A stretch of 64,000 nt of DNA from Bacteroides caccae (GCF_002222615.2 NZ_CP022412.2:3906001-3970000), one strand, 5' to 3'. Positions 1-9,382 are shown, counted from the stretch's first letter. A program made the numbers and translations. The notes: a model not told the origin generated them from the letters alone.

Positions 1-858
1 AAGCCAAATGTACAAACTCCGACAGTTTTCTTTTCAAAGAGCGGTTATACTCAAAACTTTTTCTCGGACAACGGCCCTATTAAAATGAATTTCACTTTGC
101 CATTGGAAATTCCTATTCCAAGCAAATGGGACTTCTCTTGTGAATTAACTATCGATTCGAAATTGTTAGACGAATATAATGCAGCAAACGAATGTGATTA
201 TGCAATGTTACCTTCTACTGCTTACACGCTGGAGACAACTGTCAACTTTACCAACGATATGGAAAGTGTAAAAGAGGCGAATATTGAAGTAGACCGTACC
301 GGTTTGAGTTATGGTAATTATGTGCTTCCGATTTGTTTGTCTTCATGCACTAAACCACAATTTGTTATCGATGCAGAAAGAAATACATCGTTGTATGCTA
401 TCTCTTATGTACCTGATGCAAGCAAATTAACCAAAGTCGACCTGAAAGAAAATATGATTAGTATTTTCCCGGATCCGACAAATGAAGGTTCTATTGCTGA
501 AATGCTCGACGGAAAAGAAGATACGTATTACCATAGTAACTGGAGCGGAGTAGCACCAATGCCTCACTGGATTCAAATTGCTCTGCCGAAAGAATCCACA
601 GCAGTATCAATAGGATATCAAATACGTCATAACAACAATAATGGCGCTCCTCTGCAGTATACACTTCTCGGTAGTCCGGACGGTACTGCCTTCAGTAAAA
701 TCACTACGGTTACAGAAAATCTACCAACGGCAACAAAAGCAAAATATACATCGCCGGTATTCGTCGGCAAACCATTTAAATATTTGCGGGTACAAGTAGA
801 TAAAACGTCAGTAGGAAACAGTTTTGCATTTGCAGAGTTCTGGATGAGCACAGACTGA
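1..858 (+). CDS. DUF1735 / discoidin-domain surface lipoprotein (5' end missing)
   Basis: The frame is open from base 1 with no start, so the gene begins outside the window. The first ~145 residues look like DUF1735 repeats (two beta-sandwich units, each ending in a strand like 'SYGNYVLPICLSS'). The last ~130 residues are an F5/8 type C (discoidin) carbohydrate-binding fold: 'MLDGKEDTYYHSNW', 'PHWIQIALP', 'FKYLRVQVD'. Such proteins are outer-surface glycan-binding lipoproteins encoded after susC/susD in Bacteroides polysaccharide utilisation loci. The next gene on the same strand encodes an M60-like peptidase, which suggests a glycoprotein or mucin target. A strong hairpin separates the two genes. 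The family call is firm; the ligand is inferred. Confidence 0.85.
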   Translation, partial: KPNVQTPTVFFSKSGYTQNFFSDNGPIKMNFTLPLEIPIPSKWDFSCELTIDSKLLDEYNAANECDYAMLPSTAYTLETTVNFTNDMESVKEANIEVDRTGLSYGNYVLPICLSSCTKPQFVIDAERNTSLYAISYVPDASKLTKVDLKENMISIFPDPTNEGSIAEMLDGKEDTYYHSNWSGVAPMPHWIQIALPKESTAVSIGYQIRHNNNNGAPLQYTLLGSPDGTAFSKITTVTENLPTATKAKYTSPVFVGKPFKYLRVQVDKTSVGNSFAFAEFWMSTD

Positions 859-878
859 TTTTTCTCCTAAGTAATATT

Positions 879-914
879 TTAATGAGAGAGAGAATGTTTT
901 CTCTCTCTCATTAA
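879..914 (+). terminator. Intercistronic hairpin (GA/TC-rich stem)
   Basis: A perfect 16-bp inverted repeat (TTAATGAGAGAGAGAA with its complement) encloses a four-base loop and lies 20 bases after the stop codon of the DUF1735 gene. Only a weak T run follows, so it may be a partial terminator or a 3'-end stabiliser that lowers expression of the downstream peptidase gene. Confidence 0.6.
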
Positions 915-959
915 CTTTTATGGTTAACTTTGAATAATCTTTTGATGATACAATACTTT

Positions 960-3809
960 ATGAAGCAATATCTGTTCTTACTATGGGGGATTACTTCTCT
1001 CATCTTTTCTTCTTTGTTCCTGGCTTGCAGCGATGATGAACCGGGTGATAAAACTCCTGTATTCACAATAAAAGAGGAGTATTTACAACAGGATTTCGAT
1101 CAAAAACAATCATCGCTTGTAATACCTGTGGAAACTAATCTGGCCGCAGACGCATGGGTAGTCTCATCAAATCAGGACTGGTGTGTCGCAGCAAAAGACA
1201 TGTCGGGTTCTTCGCCCGCGGTAAAAGTATTGGTACATGCCAATGAAGAACCGGACGTACGCTCTGCAGAAATCACATTAAAGAGTTCTGTGCAAAACTA
1301 TACTATTCAAGTACGTCAATTAGGGTACGGTCCTGCTATCCTTGTCAAGAATCCCAATCCGATAATCGATGCGGCCGGCGGTCCTCTTTCCATTATTGTC
1401 ACTTCGAATATAGAATACACAATAGAGCAATCGGAAAACAGTGATTGGATCAAAACTGTTCCTGCCACCCGTGCGCTGACAGATAAAGAATACCAATATA
1501 CGGTAGATGCCAACCCATATTATGAAACACGTACTGTCACATTCACTTACATATATACTAAAGACGACAAGATAAGAGCATTATGCTCAGTTACACAAAA
1601 TGCTAAAGATTCCGGTGTTTCGGATGTAGAGATAGAAGGTGATTTGAAAATATCTCCCAATGGAGGAAAAGATAGTGAGCACCAGCCGGGACAAGGAATC
1701 GAGAACTCTTTTGATGGCAAGTTTGGTGGAACCCCCTATCATTCAATTTGGAATCAAAAGGCTAATTTTCCTGTTACTCTCGAATATTTTTTTGATGGCA
1801 CAAAAGACATAGATTACTTGATTTATCACACCCGTAGTGGAAATGGTAATTTTGGCAAATTGGATATTTACACGGCAACAGAAGATGCTCCCGAATATAC
1901 GAAGTACGGTTCATTCGATTTTAAGATGCAGAATGCTTCAAGCCGTGTGGTGTTTGCTCAGAGTTTGAAGAAAGCTACTAAAATAAAATTTGAGGTTCAC
2001 TCCGGCTTGGGAGACTTTGTAAGTTGTGATGAAATGGAGTTCTATCAAAAGAATCCGGATAAGAAACTTGACGCACAATTGCTGGGCGTTTTTACAGATA
2101 TAACTTGTACGGAGGTGAGAGATGAAGCGACCGATGCACAGATAAATGCACTTCCCGGCTATTTTGCCAATATAGCCATTCAATTAAAGAGAAACACATA
2201 TGACGAATGGGAAAAGTCTTTCCGTATACAAGATTATCACCCTTACAGTAATGTAGAGGAATGGGCAGAAACACTGATGACCAAACGATACAGTAACTTA
2301 GACAACCCTACGGGTATTTATGTGGAAGCCGGAGATTCGGTCATTGTGTTGGTAGGTGACACCCATGGACAGAGTTTGTCTATTCAATGCATCGGTGAAG
2401 AAAAGTCCGGCGACTATGTGCAAACAGCAGCAAGCGGAGAAACCCGTTTCCTTGAAGAAGGAGTTAATAAACTTGGATTTACACAGCGAGGAATGTTGTT
2501 CCTTATGTATAACACTAACTTGCAGGATGTCAATGCAAAACCTGTGAAGATACATATTCCTTTAGGTAGCGGATATGTCAGCGGATTCTTTGATGTAAAA
2601 ACGGATAAGACTAATGATAAATATAAAGAGCTTATAAATAAAGCTACTTATAAGTATTTCTGCATACGTGGTGAAAGAATTATGTTCTACTTCCATCGAG
2701 ATAAGATGATGCAGGCTGTTCCCTACGATATACTGTCTGCCATTAATCTTTGGGATAATATCATTAGTTGGCAACAGGAACTGATGGGTATTGATGACGT
2801 CCGTCCGTCACAGGTCAACAATCATTTGTTTGCCATCTCTCCGGAAGGTAGCTATATGTGGGCATCAGATTATAGGATTGGATTCGTATATACTTATCTC
2901 AACAATATTTTGCTTTATGATAACGTGATGGCTGCTAAAGACAATGCCTGGGGACCGGCTCACGAAATAGGACATATTCACCAGCGTGCTATCAACTGGC
3001 CCGGTTCAACAGAGTCATCCAATAATCTTTTCTCAAATTACATACTGTTTAAACTGGGAAAATATTGTTCGAGAGGATCGGAATTAAGCGCGTTGGCAAA
3101 AGCCCGTTTTGTTGATAAACAAGCTTGGTGGAATATGGGTAGCGCCACTCATCAGAATGAGGATACGGAAATACATATGCGTATGAACTGGCAACTTTGG
3201 AATTATTATCATCGTTGTGGCTATAAAACAGATTTCTGGCAGAAACTCTTCAAACTCTTGCGGGAAGATCGTATTGTTGAATCTAATCCGGGAGCAGGTC
3301 AGTTACATTTTGCTAAGATGGCAAGTAAGGCTGCCAATGAGAATCTGACTGAATTCTTCAGGATGTGGGGATTCCTCGAACCGGTAAATAATGTGGAGAT
3401 TGAACAGTATGGTAAATGGAACTACAATGTGACACCAACCATGATTGCCGAAGCAGTAAGCTACATGAGCCAGTTTCCTGCACCTAAACATGCATTTTAT
3501 TATCTTGAAGACAGAAAGAATAATGATGTGGGTATTGAACAATATCAGGTAGGTGATGTAGGCTATTATACACAGTTCAAGAATGACCAGAAGATTACAA
3601 AGAATGTAACATATACCCGTTCCGGGCAACATATTACAATAAGTTCGGGTGATGAAGCTGTCGCATTTGAAGTAAAAAAAGGTAGTGAGATAATGTATTT
3701 CTCTAATTTCTTCTCATTTGATATTCCGGCATCTATTCCTTGGAATGATAGCATGAAGATATATGCAGTACAGGCGAATGGAGAGAGAAAAGAAGTGAAA
3801 TCCAATTAA
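960..3809 (+). CDS. M60-like zinc metallopeptidase lipoprotein with BACON domains
   Basis: Secreted surface peptidase of the M60/enhancin-like family (gluzincin). Residues ~1-23 form a lipoprotein signal ending 'LFLACSDD' (Cys anchor). Two BACON modules follow (~35-110 and ~120-210), then a discoidin-like domain (~225-365) and the M60 catalytic region. The zinc motif HEIGHIHQ lies at about residues 668-675. M60-like enzymes of gut Bacteroides cleave O-glycosylated mucin-type proteins, and BACON domains are thought to bind mucin or glycans. I chose the ATG at 960 because it gives a compact lipoprotein signal; TTG at 930 and ATG at 945 are also in frame. The gene lies downstream of a DUF1735 lipoprotein and is convergent with a GH2 gene. 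Substrate is inferred. Confidence 0.9.
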   Translation: MKQYLFLLWGITSLIFSSLFLACSDDEPGDKTPVFTIKEEYLQQDFDQKQSSLVIPVETNLAADAWVVSSNQDWCVAAKDMSGSSPAVKVLVHANEEPDVRSAEITLKSSVQNYTIQVRQLGYGPAILVKNPNPIIDAAGGPLSIIVTSNIEYTIEQSENSDWIKTVPATRALTDKEYQYTVDANPYYETRTVTFTYIYTKDDKIRALCSVTQNAKDSGVSDVEIEGDLKISPNGGKDSEHQPGQGIENSFDGKFGGTPYHSIWNQKANFPVTLEYFFDGTKDIDYLIYHTRSGNGNFGKLDIYTATEDAPEYTKYGSFDFKMQNASSRVVFAQSLKKATKIKFEVHSGLGDFVSCDEMEFYQKNPDKKLDAQLLGVFTDITCTEVRDEATDAQINALPGYFANIAIQLKRNTYDEWEKSFRIQDYHPYSNVEEWAETLMTKRYSNLDNPTGIYVEAGDSVIVLVGDTHGQSLSIQCIGEEKSGDYVQTAASGETRFLEEGVNKLGFTQRGMLFLMYNTNLQDVNAKPVKIHIPLGSGYVSGFFDVKTDKTNDKYKELINKATYKYFCIRGERIMFYFHRDKMMQAVPYDILSAINLWDNIISWQQELMGIDDVRPSQVNNHLFAISPEGSYMWASDYRIGFVYTYLNNILLYDNVMAAKDNAWGPAHEIGHIHQRAINWPGSTESSNNLFSNYILFKLGKYCSRGSELSALAKARFVDKQAWWNMGSATHQNEDTEIHMRMNWQLWNYYHRCGYKTDFWQKLFKLLREDRIVESNPGAGQLHFAKMASKAANENLTEFFRMWGFLEPVNNVEIEQYGKWNYNVTPTMIAEAVSYMSQFPAPKHAFYYLEDRKNNDVGIEQYQVGDVGYYTQFKNDQKITKNVTYTRSGQHITISSGDEAVAFEVKKGSEIMYFSNFFSFDIPASIPWNDSMKIYAVQANGERKEVKSN

Positions 3810-3814
3810 ATGAG

Positions 3815-3854
3815 TTCCCCCAATCTTACAATATCCAAATGTATGATTGGGGGA
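3815..3854. terminator. Bidirectional terminator between M60 peptidase and GH2 genes
   Basis: An 11-bp perfect stem (TTCCCCCAATC / GATTGGGGGAA) with an 18-base loop lies between two convergent stop codons and can serve both strands. Confidence 0.75.
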
Positions 3855-3895
3855 AATTCATAGATTATTCTTTATATATTGATTCTTTTACATTA

Positions 3896-6574
3896 TCATT
3901 CAAAATCACTTTGTTGTTTTTCCACCTCTTTTAACTTCGAGCGGCTGACTTTCTGCTGTCGCTTCAAGTTGTTTCCGTTCTGTCCCTTAAAATCAGTGCT
4001 CATTGCTTTCTGTCCGGAAACAGAATTCAATCGTTCCAGTTCCTTTTTATCTGCCAGCAAAATATGCTCCGCCTGATAAGTCGGAATAATCAACTCCGCC
4101 GAAACCGGAGTATGTTTACCTTGCCATACCACGGATGCACGCACCTTGATTTCTCCCGGAACAGTAGAAGATCTTACCAATACAGGCGCAGTTCCCCAAC
4201 GAACCGGAGCCGGATTTGTAAACGTCTTACTGTCAGCAATCAGTTGTCCGGGACCTTCTATTTCAAAGGTTATTTCATAATTATTCAATCGTTTGATGTT
4301 CCCATTATCATCTGCAATAGCAGCTATTACAGTCATGATATCCGAACCGTTCGCTTTCATACTCACCTTCTCGTCATCCGCCCAAAGTAGTATTTTAGAG
4401 GGGCGGCGGGCCGGCATCACCTTATGTGTTGCAACCACCTTTCCGGCTATCAGACCTTCTGCCAGAAGATACGAATCGGCCTGTTTCCTTCCTCGCGACA
4501 ATTGCTTATCATACATAAAATCAAAAACATCGCTAAAGGTTATAACAGGCGATGGCATTCCGGCCTTATCGATTGGTTTATGATAAATATGCTGTTTGCC
4601 ATTCTTGCAGAAAGTCAGACGAACTTCTTCACAGTTACTATACACCGTAACATCTTTCGGAGAAAAAGGAGTCATCTCATTCGCAATATACACCATAGGA
4701 CCGCTATCTGCAATCAGTTCCTTGTTTTCCTCCGCAGGACGTTGCGAACAGAACATGTAATAAGAGAACTTCGGTTGCCGGAACGCATCCATAATTCCTC
4801 CATAAAACGGATCGGGATGATATCCCCTCTGATGATCGAAGGAATGCCACAAACAACCTCCCATGTGCTGTCTGGAAGTTCTATACAGTACATCATAGCA
4901 CGTATATTTATAATCGGGGTTTGCATATCCCTGCGCTTGTATCAACATCGGCACTTCTCCCCAGACACGGTTCACACGACTCGGAGAATTATGCGAATAC
5001 CAGTCATCCACATTATCTCCCCATTCCCGGGTAAAGTAACAAACATCGGGATTCAAAGTCTCCGTATTAAAGGCCCCTCCTCCCCCCATTACCGGATGAG
5101 TGAAATGGATCGGAAAATGTTCGTGTCCACGTGCCGTAACATCACAGCCGGCATAACAATATGGATAAGGATATTCCTCATTCAGTACATCTACCACATT
5201 TTTAGCAAACTCTGCCGGATACCAGGTTTCATTTAAAATCGGCTCCCACATCCACACACAAGGATGATTGCGGTCACGGCGAACCATATTACGGATATCA
5301 CTATATACTCTTTGGGCAAAAATAGGTTCATCATTCCAGAATTGCCATCCCGGAGTATTGACAATAACAAAGAGTCCCAACTCATCACACGCATCCATAA
5401 AAGCAGGATCTTGCGGATAATGTGCGTTACGGATAACACGCAACCCTGCATCGCGTAATTTCTTTGCATCGCGCCAGTGCAGGTTATTAGACAAGGCATT
5501 GCCTATCACAGCATAATCCTGATGTCTATTAGCCCCAATCAACGGATAGGGATACGGTTCACCGTTCAGCCAAAAACCGTCTTTTCCTTTAAACTCCACA
5601 CTCCGGATACCAATGCGACGACGATATCCGTCAACAATGCTGCCGGCTTTATCCTTCACATAGACGTGCAACTGATAGAGATAAGGACTGTCGGGCGACC
5701 AAAGATGAGGACTGTCAACCTTCATACGAGAGGCCACTTTTGCCGCATGCTCATTGCCCACGGACAATCGTTTCTCTGTTGAAAGCACAAGACGGTTATC
5801 ACGGTCATACAGTTCATAGCTGACTTTTCCACTGAAGAACTTTCCCGAAGTATTACGTATATGCACATCCAGATTTACCAAAGCCGATTGCCGCGACACT
5901 TTATCATAAGAAACAAACAGCCCGCCGCCTGCTACTTCATCTTCATAATTGGGGTCGGTAATAAATACGCGGTTGTGAGCTATCATCCAACAGTCACGAT
6001 AGATCCCGCCAAAGTAAGCAAAATCCAGTGTTTCCTGCGTCTTACCGGGAGGATAGGAAGGATCGTCACTATTATCAGCCCACACCGTGACCACATTATC
6101 TTCACCAAAGTTCAGGGCAGAAGATACATCAACAATAACAGGCAGAAAGCCTCCGAAATGCTCTTTCAGCAGCTTACCGTTAACCCATATTTTTGATTTC
6201 CCCATTATAGCTTCAAAATGAAGAAACAATTGTTTGTTCTTCCAGGCTTCATCAGGTGTGAAATGTTTCCGGTACCATATTTCGCCTTGGTAATTAATAC
6301 ACCCGCTAGCCTCAACCGGAAGATATTCTATCCCATTAGGTAAGGATACGATATCCCATTTCTTATCATCGAAGTTTTTCTGTTCGGCACCTTCTATCTT
6401 CCCTTTGTAGAAACGCCAGGCGGGATTCATATCATACACCGTGCGACCGGTATTGGGCAGCGAATAAAAACCTGCCGTTGAATAAGAAGGTTGAAAATCA
6501 GCATAAGACGCTAACGGATTTGCTAACAACAGGCAAACCATTAGTACTTTCCATAGCATAAAAATATGTTTCAT
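3896..6574 (-). CDS. Secreted glycoside hydrolase family 2 enzyme
   Basis: GH2 retaining beta-glycosidase (galactosidase/glucuronidase/mannosidase superfamily), 892 aa. Residues 1-25 are a signal peptide ('LLLANPLASYA'). A jelly-roll sugar-binding domain (~45-200) is followed by an Ig-like domain (~205-330) and a TIM barrel (~335-620). The acid/base Glu fits 'WEPILNE' (E449) and the nucleophile fits 'TREWGD' (E517). The C-terminal ~270 residues contain an Ig-like domain common in large Bacteroides GH2 enzymes ('MTVIAAIADDNGN'). Upstream on the same strand lies a sulfatase 3'-end remnant, so the gene probably once belonged to a sulfatase-GH2 operon. Exact sugar specificity cannot be read from the sequence. 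Confidence 0.88.
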   Translation of the reverse strand: MKHIFMLWKVLMVCLLLANPLASYADFQPSYSTAGFYSLPNTGRTVYDMNPAWRFYKGKIEGAEQKNFDDKKWDIVSLPNGIEYLPVEASGCINYQGEIWYRKHFTPDEAWKNKQLFLHFEAIMGKSKIWVNGKLLKEHFGGFLPVIVDVSSALNFGEDNVVTVWADNSDDPSYPPGKTQETLDFAYFGGIYRDCWMIAHNRVFITDPNYEDEVAGGGLFVSYDKVSRQSALVNLDVHIRNTSGKFFSGKVSYELYDRDNRLVLSTEKRLSVGNEHAAKVASRMKVDSPHLWSPDSPYLYQLHVYVKDKAGSIVDGYRRRIGIRSVEFKGKDGFWLNGEPYPYPLIGANRHQDYAVIGNALSNNLHWRDAKKLRDAGLRVIRNAHYPQDPAFMDACDELGLFVIVNTPGWQFWNDEPIFAQRVYSDIRNMVRRDRNHPCVWMWEPILNETWYPAEFAKNVVDVLNEEYPYPYCYAGCDVTARGHEHFPIHFTHPVMGGGGAFNTETLNPDVCYFTREWGDNVDDWYSHNSPSRVNRVWGEVPMLIQAQGYANPDYKYTCYDVLYRTSRQHMGGCLWHSFDHQRGYHPDPFYGGIMDAFRQPKFSYYMFCSQRPAEENKELIADSGPMVYIANEMTPFSPKDVTVYSNCEEVRLTFCKNGKQHIYHKPIDKAGMPSPVITFSDVFDFMYDKQLSRGRKQADSYLLAEGLIAGKVVATHKVMPARRPSKILLWADDEKVSMKANGSDIMTVIAAIADDNGNIKRLNNYEITFEIEGPGQLIADSKTFTNPAPVRWGTAPVLVRSSTVPGEIKVRASVVWQGKHTPVSAELIIPTYQAEHILLADKKELERLNSVSGQKAMSTDFKGQNGNNLKRQQKVSRSKLKEVEKQQSDFE

Positions 6575-6598
6575 AAATTTAATGGATTAAATAATTTA

Positions 6599-6778
6599 TT
6601 ATAGAACTTCATCCGGCCAAGGAACGATTTCCCCCGTCTCTTTAAAAGAAAGACGTTGAGCATAATTTTTCCGTAAATATACACCTAATTCTTCAGATAA
6701 CTTCTTTACTACATCAGGTATTCTTCTACAAGATTATTTTTCCGAAATATCTTCTACAATATTAAACCATTCATTAAA
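6599..6778 (-). pseudogene. Eroded 3' end of a sulfatase gene
   Basis: The minus strand reads '...EWFNIVEDISEK*', then '..RRIPDVVKKLSEELG' and 'VYLRKNYAQR', and ends 'VPWPDEVL' at a TAA. This is the usual C-terminus of Bacteroides arylsulfatase-type sulfatases ('YNLxEDxSEx..LGxYLRxxxAQRPSFKxTGxxxPWPDE'). An in-frame TAA at 6734-6736 breaks it, another stop follows near 6776, and nothing of the catalytic domain remains before queF. It lies 25 bp upstream of the GH2 start on the same strand, so it looks like the relic of a gene once co-transcribed with GH2. Confidence 0.65.
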
Positions 6779-6850
6779 TCATCCAGCCTTTTATCCATTT
6801 CCTCAAGAAGTGCCGCATAAGCAATGCCGATGTTTGACAAGCCTTTTTTA

Positions 6851-7306
6851 TTATTCCCGATTCATCAACCGATGTTCCGCCATTTGTTCGAACTTCGTTC
6901 CCGGACGACCGTAATTGGCATACGGATAGATAGAGATGCCTCCACGCGGAGTAAAGATTCCCGTGACTTCGATATATTTGGGGTTCATCAGTTTAATAAG
7001 GTCTTTCATGATGATATTTACACAATCTTCATGAAAAGCTCCATGATTGCGGAAGCTGAAAAGGTAGAGTTTCAAACTTTTGCTTTCTACCATTTTTACT
7101 TCCGGAATGTAGCTGATACGTATTTCGGCAAAGTCCGGTTGTCCGGTAATGGGACACAGACTTGTGAACTCCGGGCAGTTGAAACGTACCCAATAGTCAT
7201 TTTCCGGATGCTTATTATCAAAAGCTTCCAGTACTTCAGGAGCATAATCTTGCTTATACTCGGTCTTTCTTCCCAATAAGGAAAGTTGGTCTTTTAATTC
7301 AGTCAT
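6851..7306 (-). CDS. queF: NADPH-dependent 7-cyano-7-deazaguanine reductase QueF
   Basis: Reduces preQ0 to preQ1 in queuosine biosynthesis. It is a short (unimodular, YkvM-type) 151-residue enzyme of the tunnelling fold. The catalytic cysteine lies in '[13 protein letters not shown]', with the active-site Asp seven residues later. The QueF substrate/NADPH motif is '[21 protein letters not shown]'-like (read here as ESKSLK..., [10 protein letters not shown]). I chose the ATG at 7306 because the upstream 21 in-frame residues are unlike the family. It follows queC on the same strand, 443 bp downstream, with a 22-bp-period repeat array and CTATCACC motifs between them. Confidence 0.95.
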   Translation of the reverse strand: MTELKDQLSLLGRKTEYKQDYAPEVLEAFDNKHPENDYWVRFNCPEFTSLCPITGQPDFAEIRISYIPEVKMVESKSLKLYLFSFRNHGAFHEDCVNIIMKDLIKLMNPKYIEVTGIFTPRGGISIYPYANYGRPGTKFEQMAEHRLMNRE

Positions 7307-7362
7307 TACTCTTGTTAAACTACAACCTCTACCTAGATAAAAAAATGCATTTCCTCTTTCAC

Positions 7363-7456
7363 CTATCACCGGACAGGCCCAAACATCTTATTAACAGGCA
7401 TTTAAGTGGTGATAGATTCATTTTTCAACCTATCACCGTATCTATCACCTATCACC
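7363..7456. repeat. Cluster of CTATCACC motifs upstream of queF
   Basis: The octamer CTATCACC occurs at 7363, 7430, 7442 and 7449, and its complement GGTGATAG at 7408. The copies at 7408 and 7430 can pair as an 8-bp stem with a 14-base loop. The cluster begins 57 bp upstream of the queF start codon, so it could be a repressor-binding array or mRNA leader structure. It is separate from the GTTTC/GAAAC array just beyond. Confidence 0.55.
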
Positions 7457-7507
7457 TTCAACTCTTAACCAACGGCTACTGTATCCGTTCCCCACGGGTT
7501 TCAGAAT

Positions 7508-7639
7508 GTTTCTTGGCTTGAAACAAAGTGTTTCCTTATAGGAAACTTTTAGTTTCAAGCCTTTGGAACTACAGTTTCAAGGCGGTGAAACAATAGTTTC
7601 TCACTGATGAAACTATTGTTTCAAGCTGCTGAAACTAAT
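7508..7639. repeat. 22-bp-period dyad array A (GTTTC/GAAAC), six units
   Basis: Six consecutive units start exactly 22 bp apart (7508, 7530, 7552, 7574, 7596, 7618). Each is GTTTC, 7-8 variable bases, GAAAC, then 4-5 variable bases. Only the third unit deviates in its right arm (GGAAC, which still pairs as RNA by G-U). The bases between arms differ from unit to unit. GAAACAATAGTTTC (7587-7600) and its exact complement (7609-7622) also form a 14-bp stem. The array lies between queC and queF. No open frame or known element accounts for it. Confidence 0.85.
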
Positions 7640-7749
7640 TTAACCCGGCGTGTTCCAAACGAAACTTACGGCCGTTTTATAAATGAGAACTTTCTTGTGA
7701 CAGCAGGATGTGACAGCAGAAAATGCATTTTAATCTCTATGTAGAGATA

Positions 7750-8415
7750 TTATTGATTCTTACTTTTTAAATACTTCTCCAATCCTTCCCGGCGCAACGT
7801 GCAAGCCGGACAATGTCCACAACCATCCCCCGGGATACCATTATAACACGTCAATGTCTCATGACGTATCACATCCAGCACTCCCAGTTCATCCGCCAAA
7901 GCCCATGTCTCGGCCTTATCAATCCACATCAACGGAGTGTGGATTACAAATTGCTCGTCCATAGCCAAGTTCAACGTCACATTGAGAGACTTGATAAACG
8001 CATCGCGACAATCGGGATAGCCACTGAAATCTGTTTGGGAAACTCCCGTTATCAGATGATTGATGCCACGCTCACGGGCATAGACAGCCGCTATGCTCAG
8101 GAAAAACAGGTTGCGTCCCGGCACAAATGTATTCGGAAAACTATCCGCAGGTTTTTCCTGATCCATTACCATGCTCGTATCCGTCAATGAGTTATGTCCC
8201 AGGCTTCCGATGAAGGAAACATCCATCACATCAAATTCCACTTCAGCTTTCCGGGCAATCTCTCGCGCCAGCTCTACTTCCTTCTCATGTTTCTGCCCAT
8301 ACAGAAAACTCAAAGCATATACTTTCTTGAAGTTACGTTTTGCCCAAAACAGACAAGTAGTCGAGTCCTGCCCACCGCTGAATACCACCAATGCGCTTTC
8401 TTTATTCATATTCAT
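7750..8415 (-). CDS. queC: 7-cyano-7-deazaguanine synthase QueC
   Basis: ATP-dependent conversion of 7-carboxy-7-deazaguanine to preQ0, the nitrile precursor of queuosine. The PP-loop 'SGGQDSTTC' lies near the N-terminus (residues 13-21). The zinc-binding C-terminal cysteines are in '[16 protein letters not shown]'. Length (221 aa) is typical. The start is at 8415 (MNMNKES); the second Met two codons in is equally possible. It follows the queuosine-precursor transporter by 38 bp on the same strand, and queF lies further downstream, so the three genes probably work together. Confidence 0.96.
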   Translation of the reverse strand: MNMNKESALVVFSGGQDSTTCLFWAKRNFKKVYALSFLYGQKHEKEVELAREIARKAEVEFDVMDVSFIGSLGHNSLTDTSMVMDQEKPADSFPNTFVPGRNLFFLSIAAVYARERGINHLITGVSQTDFSGYPDCRDAFIKSLNVTLNLAMDEQFVIHTPLMWIDKAETWALADELGVLDVIRHETLTCYNGIPGDGCGHCPACTLRREGLEKYLKSKNQ

Positions 8416-8453
8416 AAAGTTATAAAAGGGTAAGGTTATGTTCTCTATTTCAA

Positions 8454-9134
8454 TTATATATCTCTCACTTTCAGCACGTTGTAAGAAATATCGGTGTCGT
8501 AGACATCGCTACCGTCTATCTTCTTAATGGCTTTCACTACACGGATAGTCACCGGAAGGATAATAACCTCATACATGGATTTCAGTATGATCTGAATACA
8601 CATCATGATAAGCAATTCCCGCCACGCAATGATACCTCCGAAAGCAACCGGGAAGAAAATCAACGAGTCGGCCGTCTCACCGACAAGGGTCGACAGAATG
8701 GCACGTGCCGAGAAATGCCGTCCCCGGCTGGCCACTTTCATCTTACTCATCACATACGCATTGAGGAATGAACCAACCAAGAATGCCATCAAACTGGCAG
8801 CCACAATACGGGGTGCCATGCCGAACACAAAATCGAAATGCTCCTCCCCTTCCCAAAAAGGAGCGGCAGGGATCGCAACAGCTATCAGCCCAAGAGCAAC
8901 AACAAAGAAATTCATAGCGAAGCCGCTCCAAATGATAAGGCGCGCTTTCTTGAATCCCCAAACTTCGGCGATGCAATCATTGATAATATAAGAAATAGGA
9001 AAAACCAATAATCCGGCGGTTACGGTCAGACTACCGATCTGGATTACTTTCGTTTCAAGAAGATTGGCTGCAATGAGGCACACATTAAAAAGAATGCCCA
9101 GCAGCATAAAGGGTACAGATACTTTCTCTTTCAT
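8454..9134 (-). CDS. Queuosine precursor transporter (VUT/YhhQ family)
   Basis: Inner-membrane protein of 226 aa with about six hydrophobic helices, in the vitamin-uptake-transporter / QPTR (YhhQ) family that imports preQ0/preQ1. Family-like stretches are '[20 protein letters not shown]' and, in the middle, '[15 protein letters not shown]'. It is the first gene of a probable queuosine unit (transporter-queC-queF) behind a TATCTTTG promoter at 9218-9225. Family membership is well supported; the substrate is inferred from the neighbours. Confidence 0.92.
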   Translation of the reverse strand: MKEKVSVPFMLLGILFNVCLIAANLLETKVIQIGSLTVTAGLLVFPISYIINDCIAEVWGFKKARLIIWSGFAMNFFVVALGLIAVAIPAAPFWEGEEHFDFVFGMAPRIVAASLMAFLVGSFLNAYVMSKMKVASRGRHFSARAILSTLVGETADSLIFFPVAFGGIIAWRELLIMMCIQIILKSMYEVIILPVTIRVVKAIKKIDGSDVYDTDISYNVLKVRDI

Positions 9135-9217
9135 AATTCCTGTTTTTTACGTGGTGTTCTAGAATACACGACCGTTATTCACGGCATCATACGTCTCTTT
9201 TTAATTCTTTCGGGGTG

Positions 9218-9225
9218 CAAAGATA
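9218..9225 (-). promoter_or_regulatory. Bacteroidales -7 box for the queuosine genes
   Basis: Minus-strand TATCTTTG, 83 bp upstream of the transporter start. No clear TTTG -33 box is visible. Confidence 0.6.
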
Positions 9226-9293
9226 GAAAATAAAACTGAAAGTATCGCTTTCTTCTTATCAGATTCTATACGCCGGGGAAACACGGAAATAAA

Positions 9294-9334
9294 AAACAAG
9301 CCTCCCCATCAGTTTCGCATTCAGACAGGAAGGC
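9294..9334 (-). terminator. Terminator of the ECF sigma factor gene
   Basis: On the minus strand AGCCTTCC pairs with GGGGAGGCT, followed by TGTTTTTT. It lies about 50 bp after the sigma-factor stop codon. Confidence 0.7.
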
Positions 9335-9382
9335 TCATTCACTTTGACCTTAAAACACATCACTCAATTAAAAAGAACTGTA

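Noticed and set aside
4064..5236. Long plus-strand open frames opposite the GH2 gene (4064-4390, 4424-5236)
   Set aside because: They are antisense to a well-supported GH2 gene with catalytic motifs and contain no recognisable domain.
7307..7507. preQ1 riboswitch ahead of queF
   Set aside because: No preQ1 aptamer pattern (short hairpin plus A-rich tail next to a ribosome site) was seen; only CTATCACC repeats are present.
7508..7639. CRISPR array
   Set aside because: The unit is only 22 bp, conserved parts are five-base arms, spacers are 4-8 bases, and there are no cas genes. The same holds for the arrays at 18923, 44160 and 53261.
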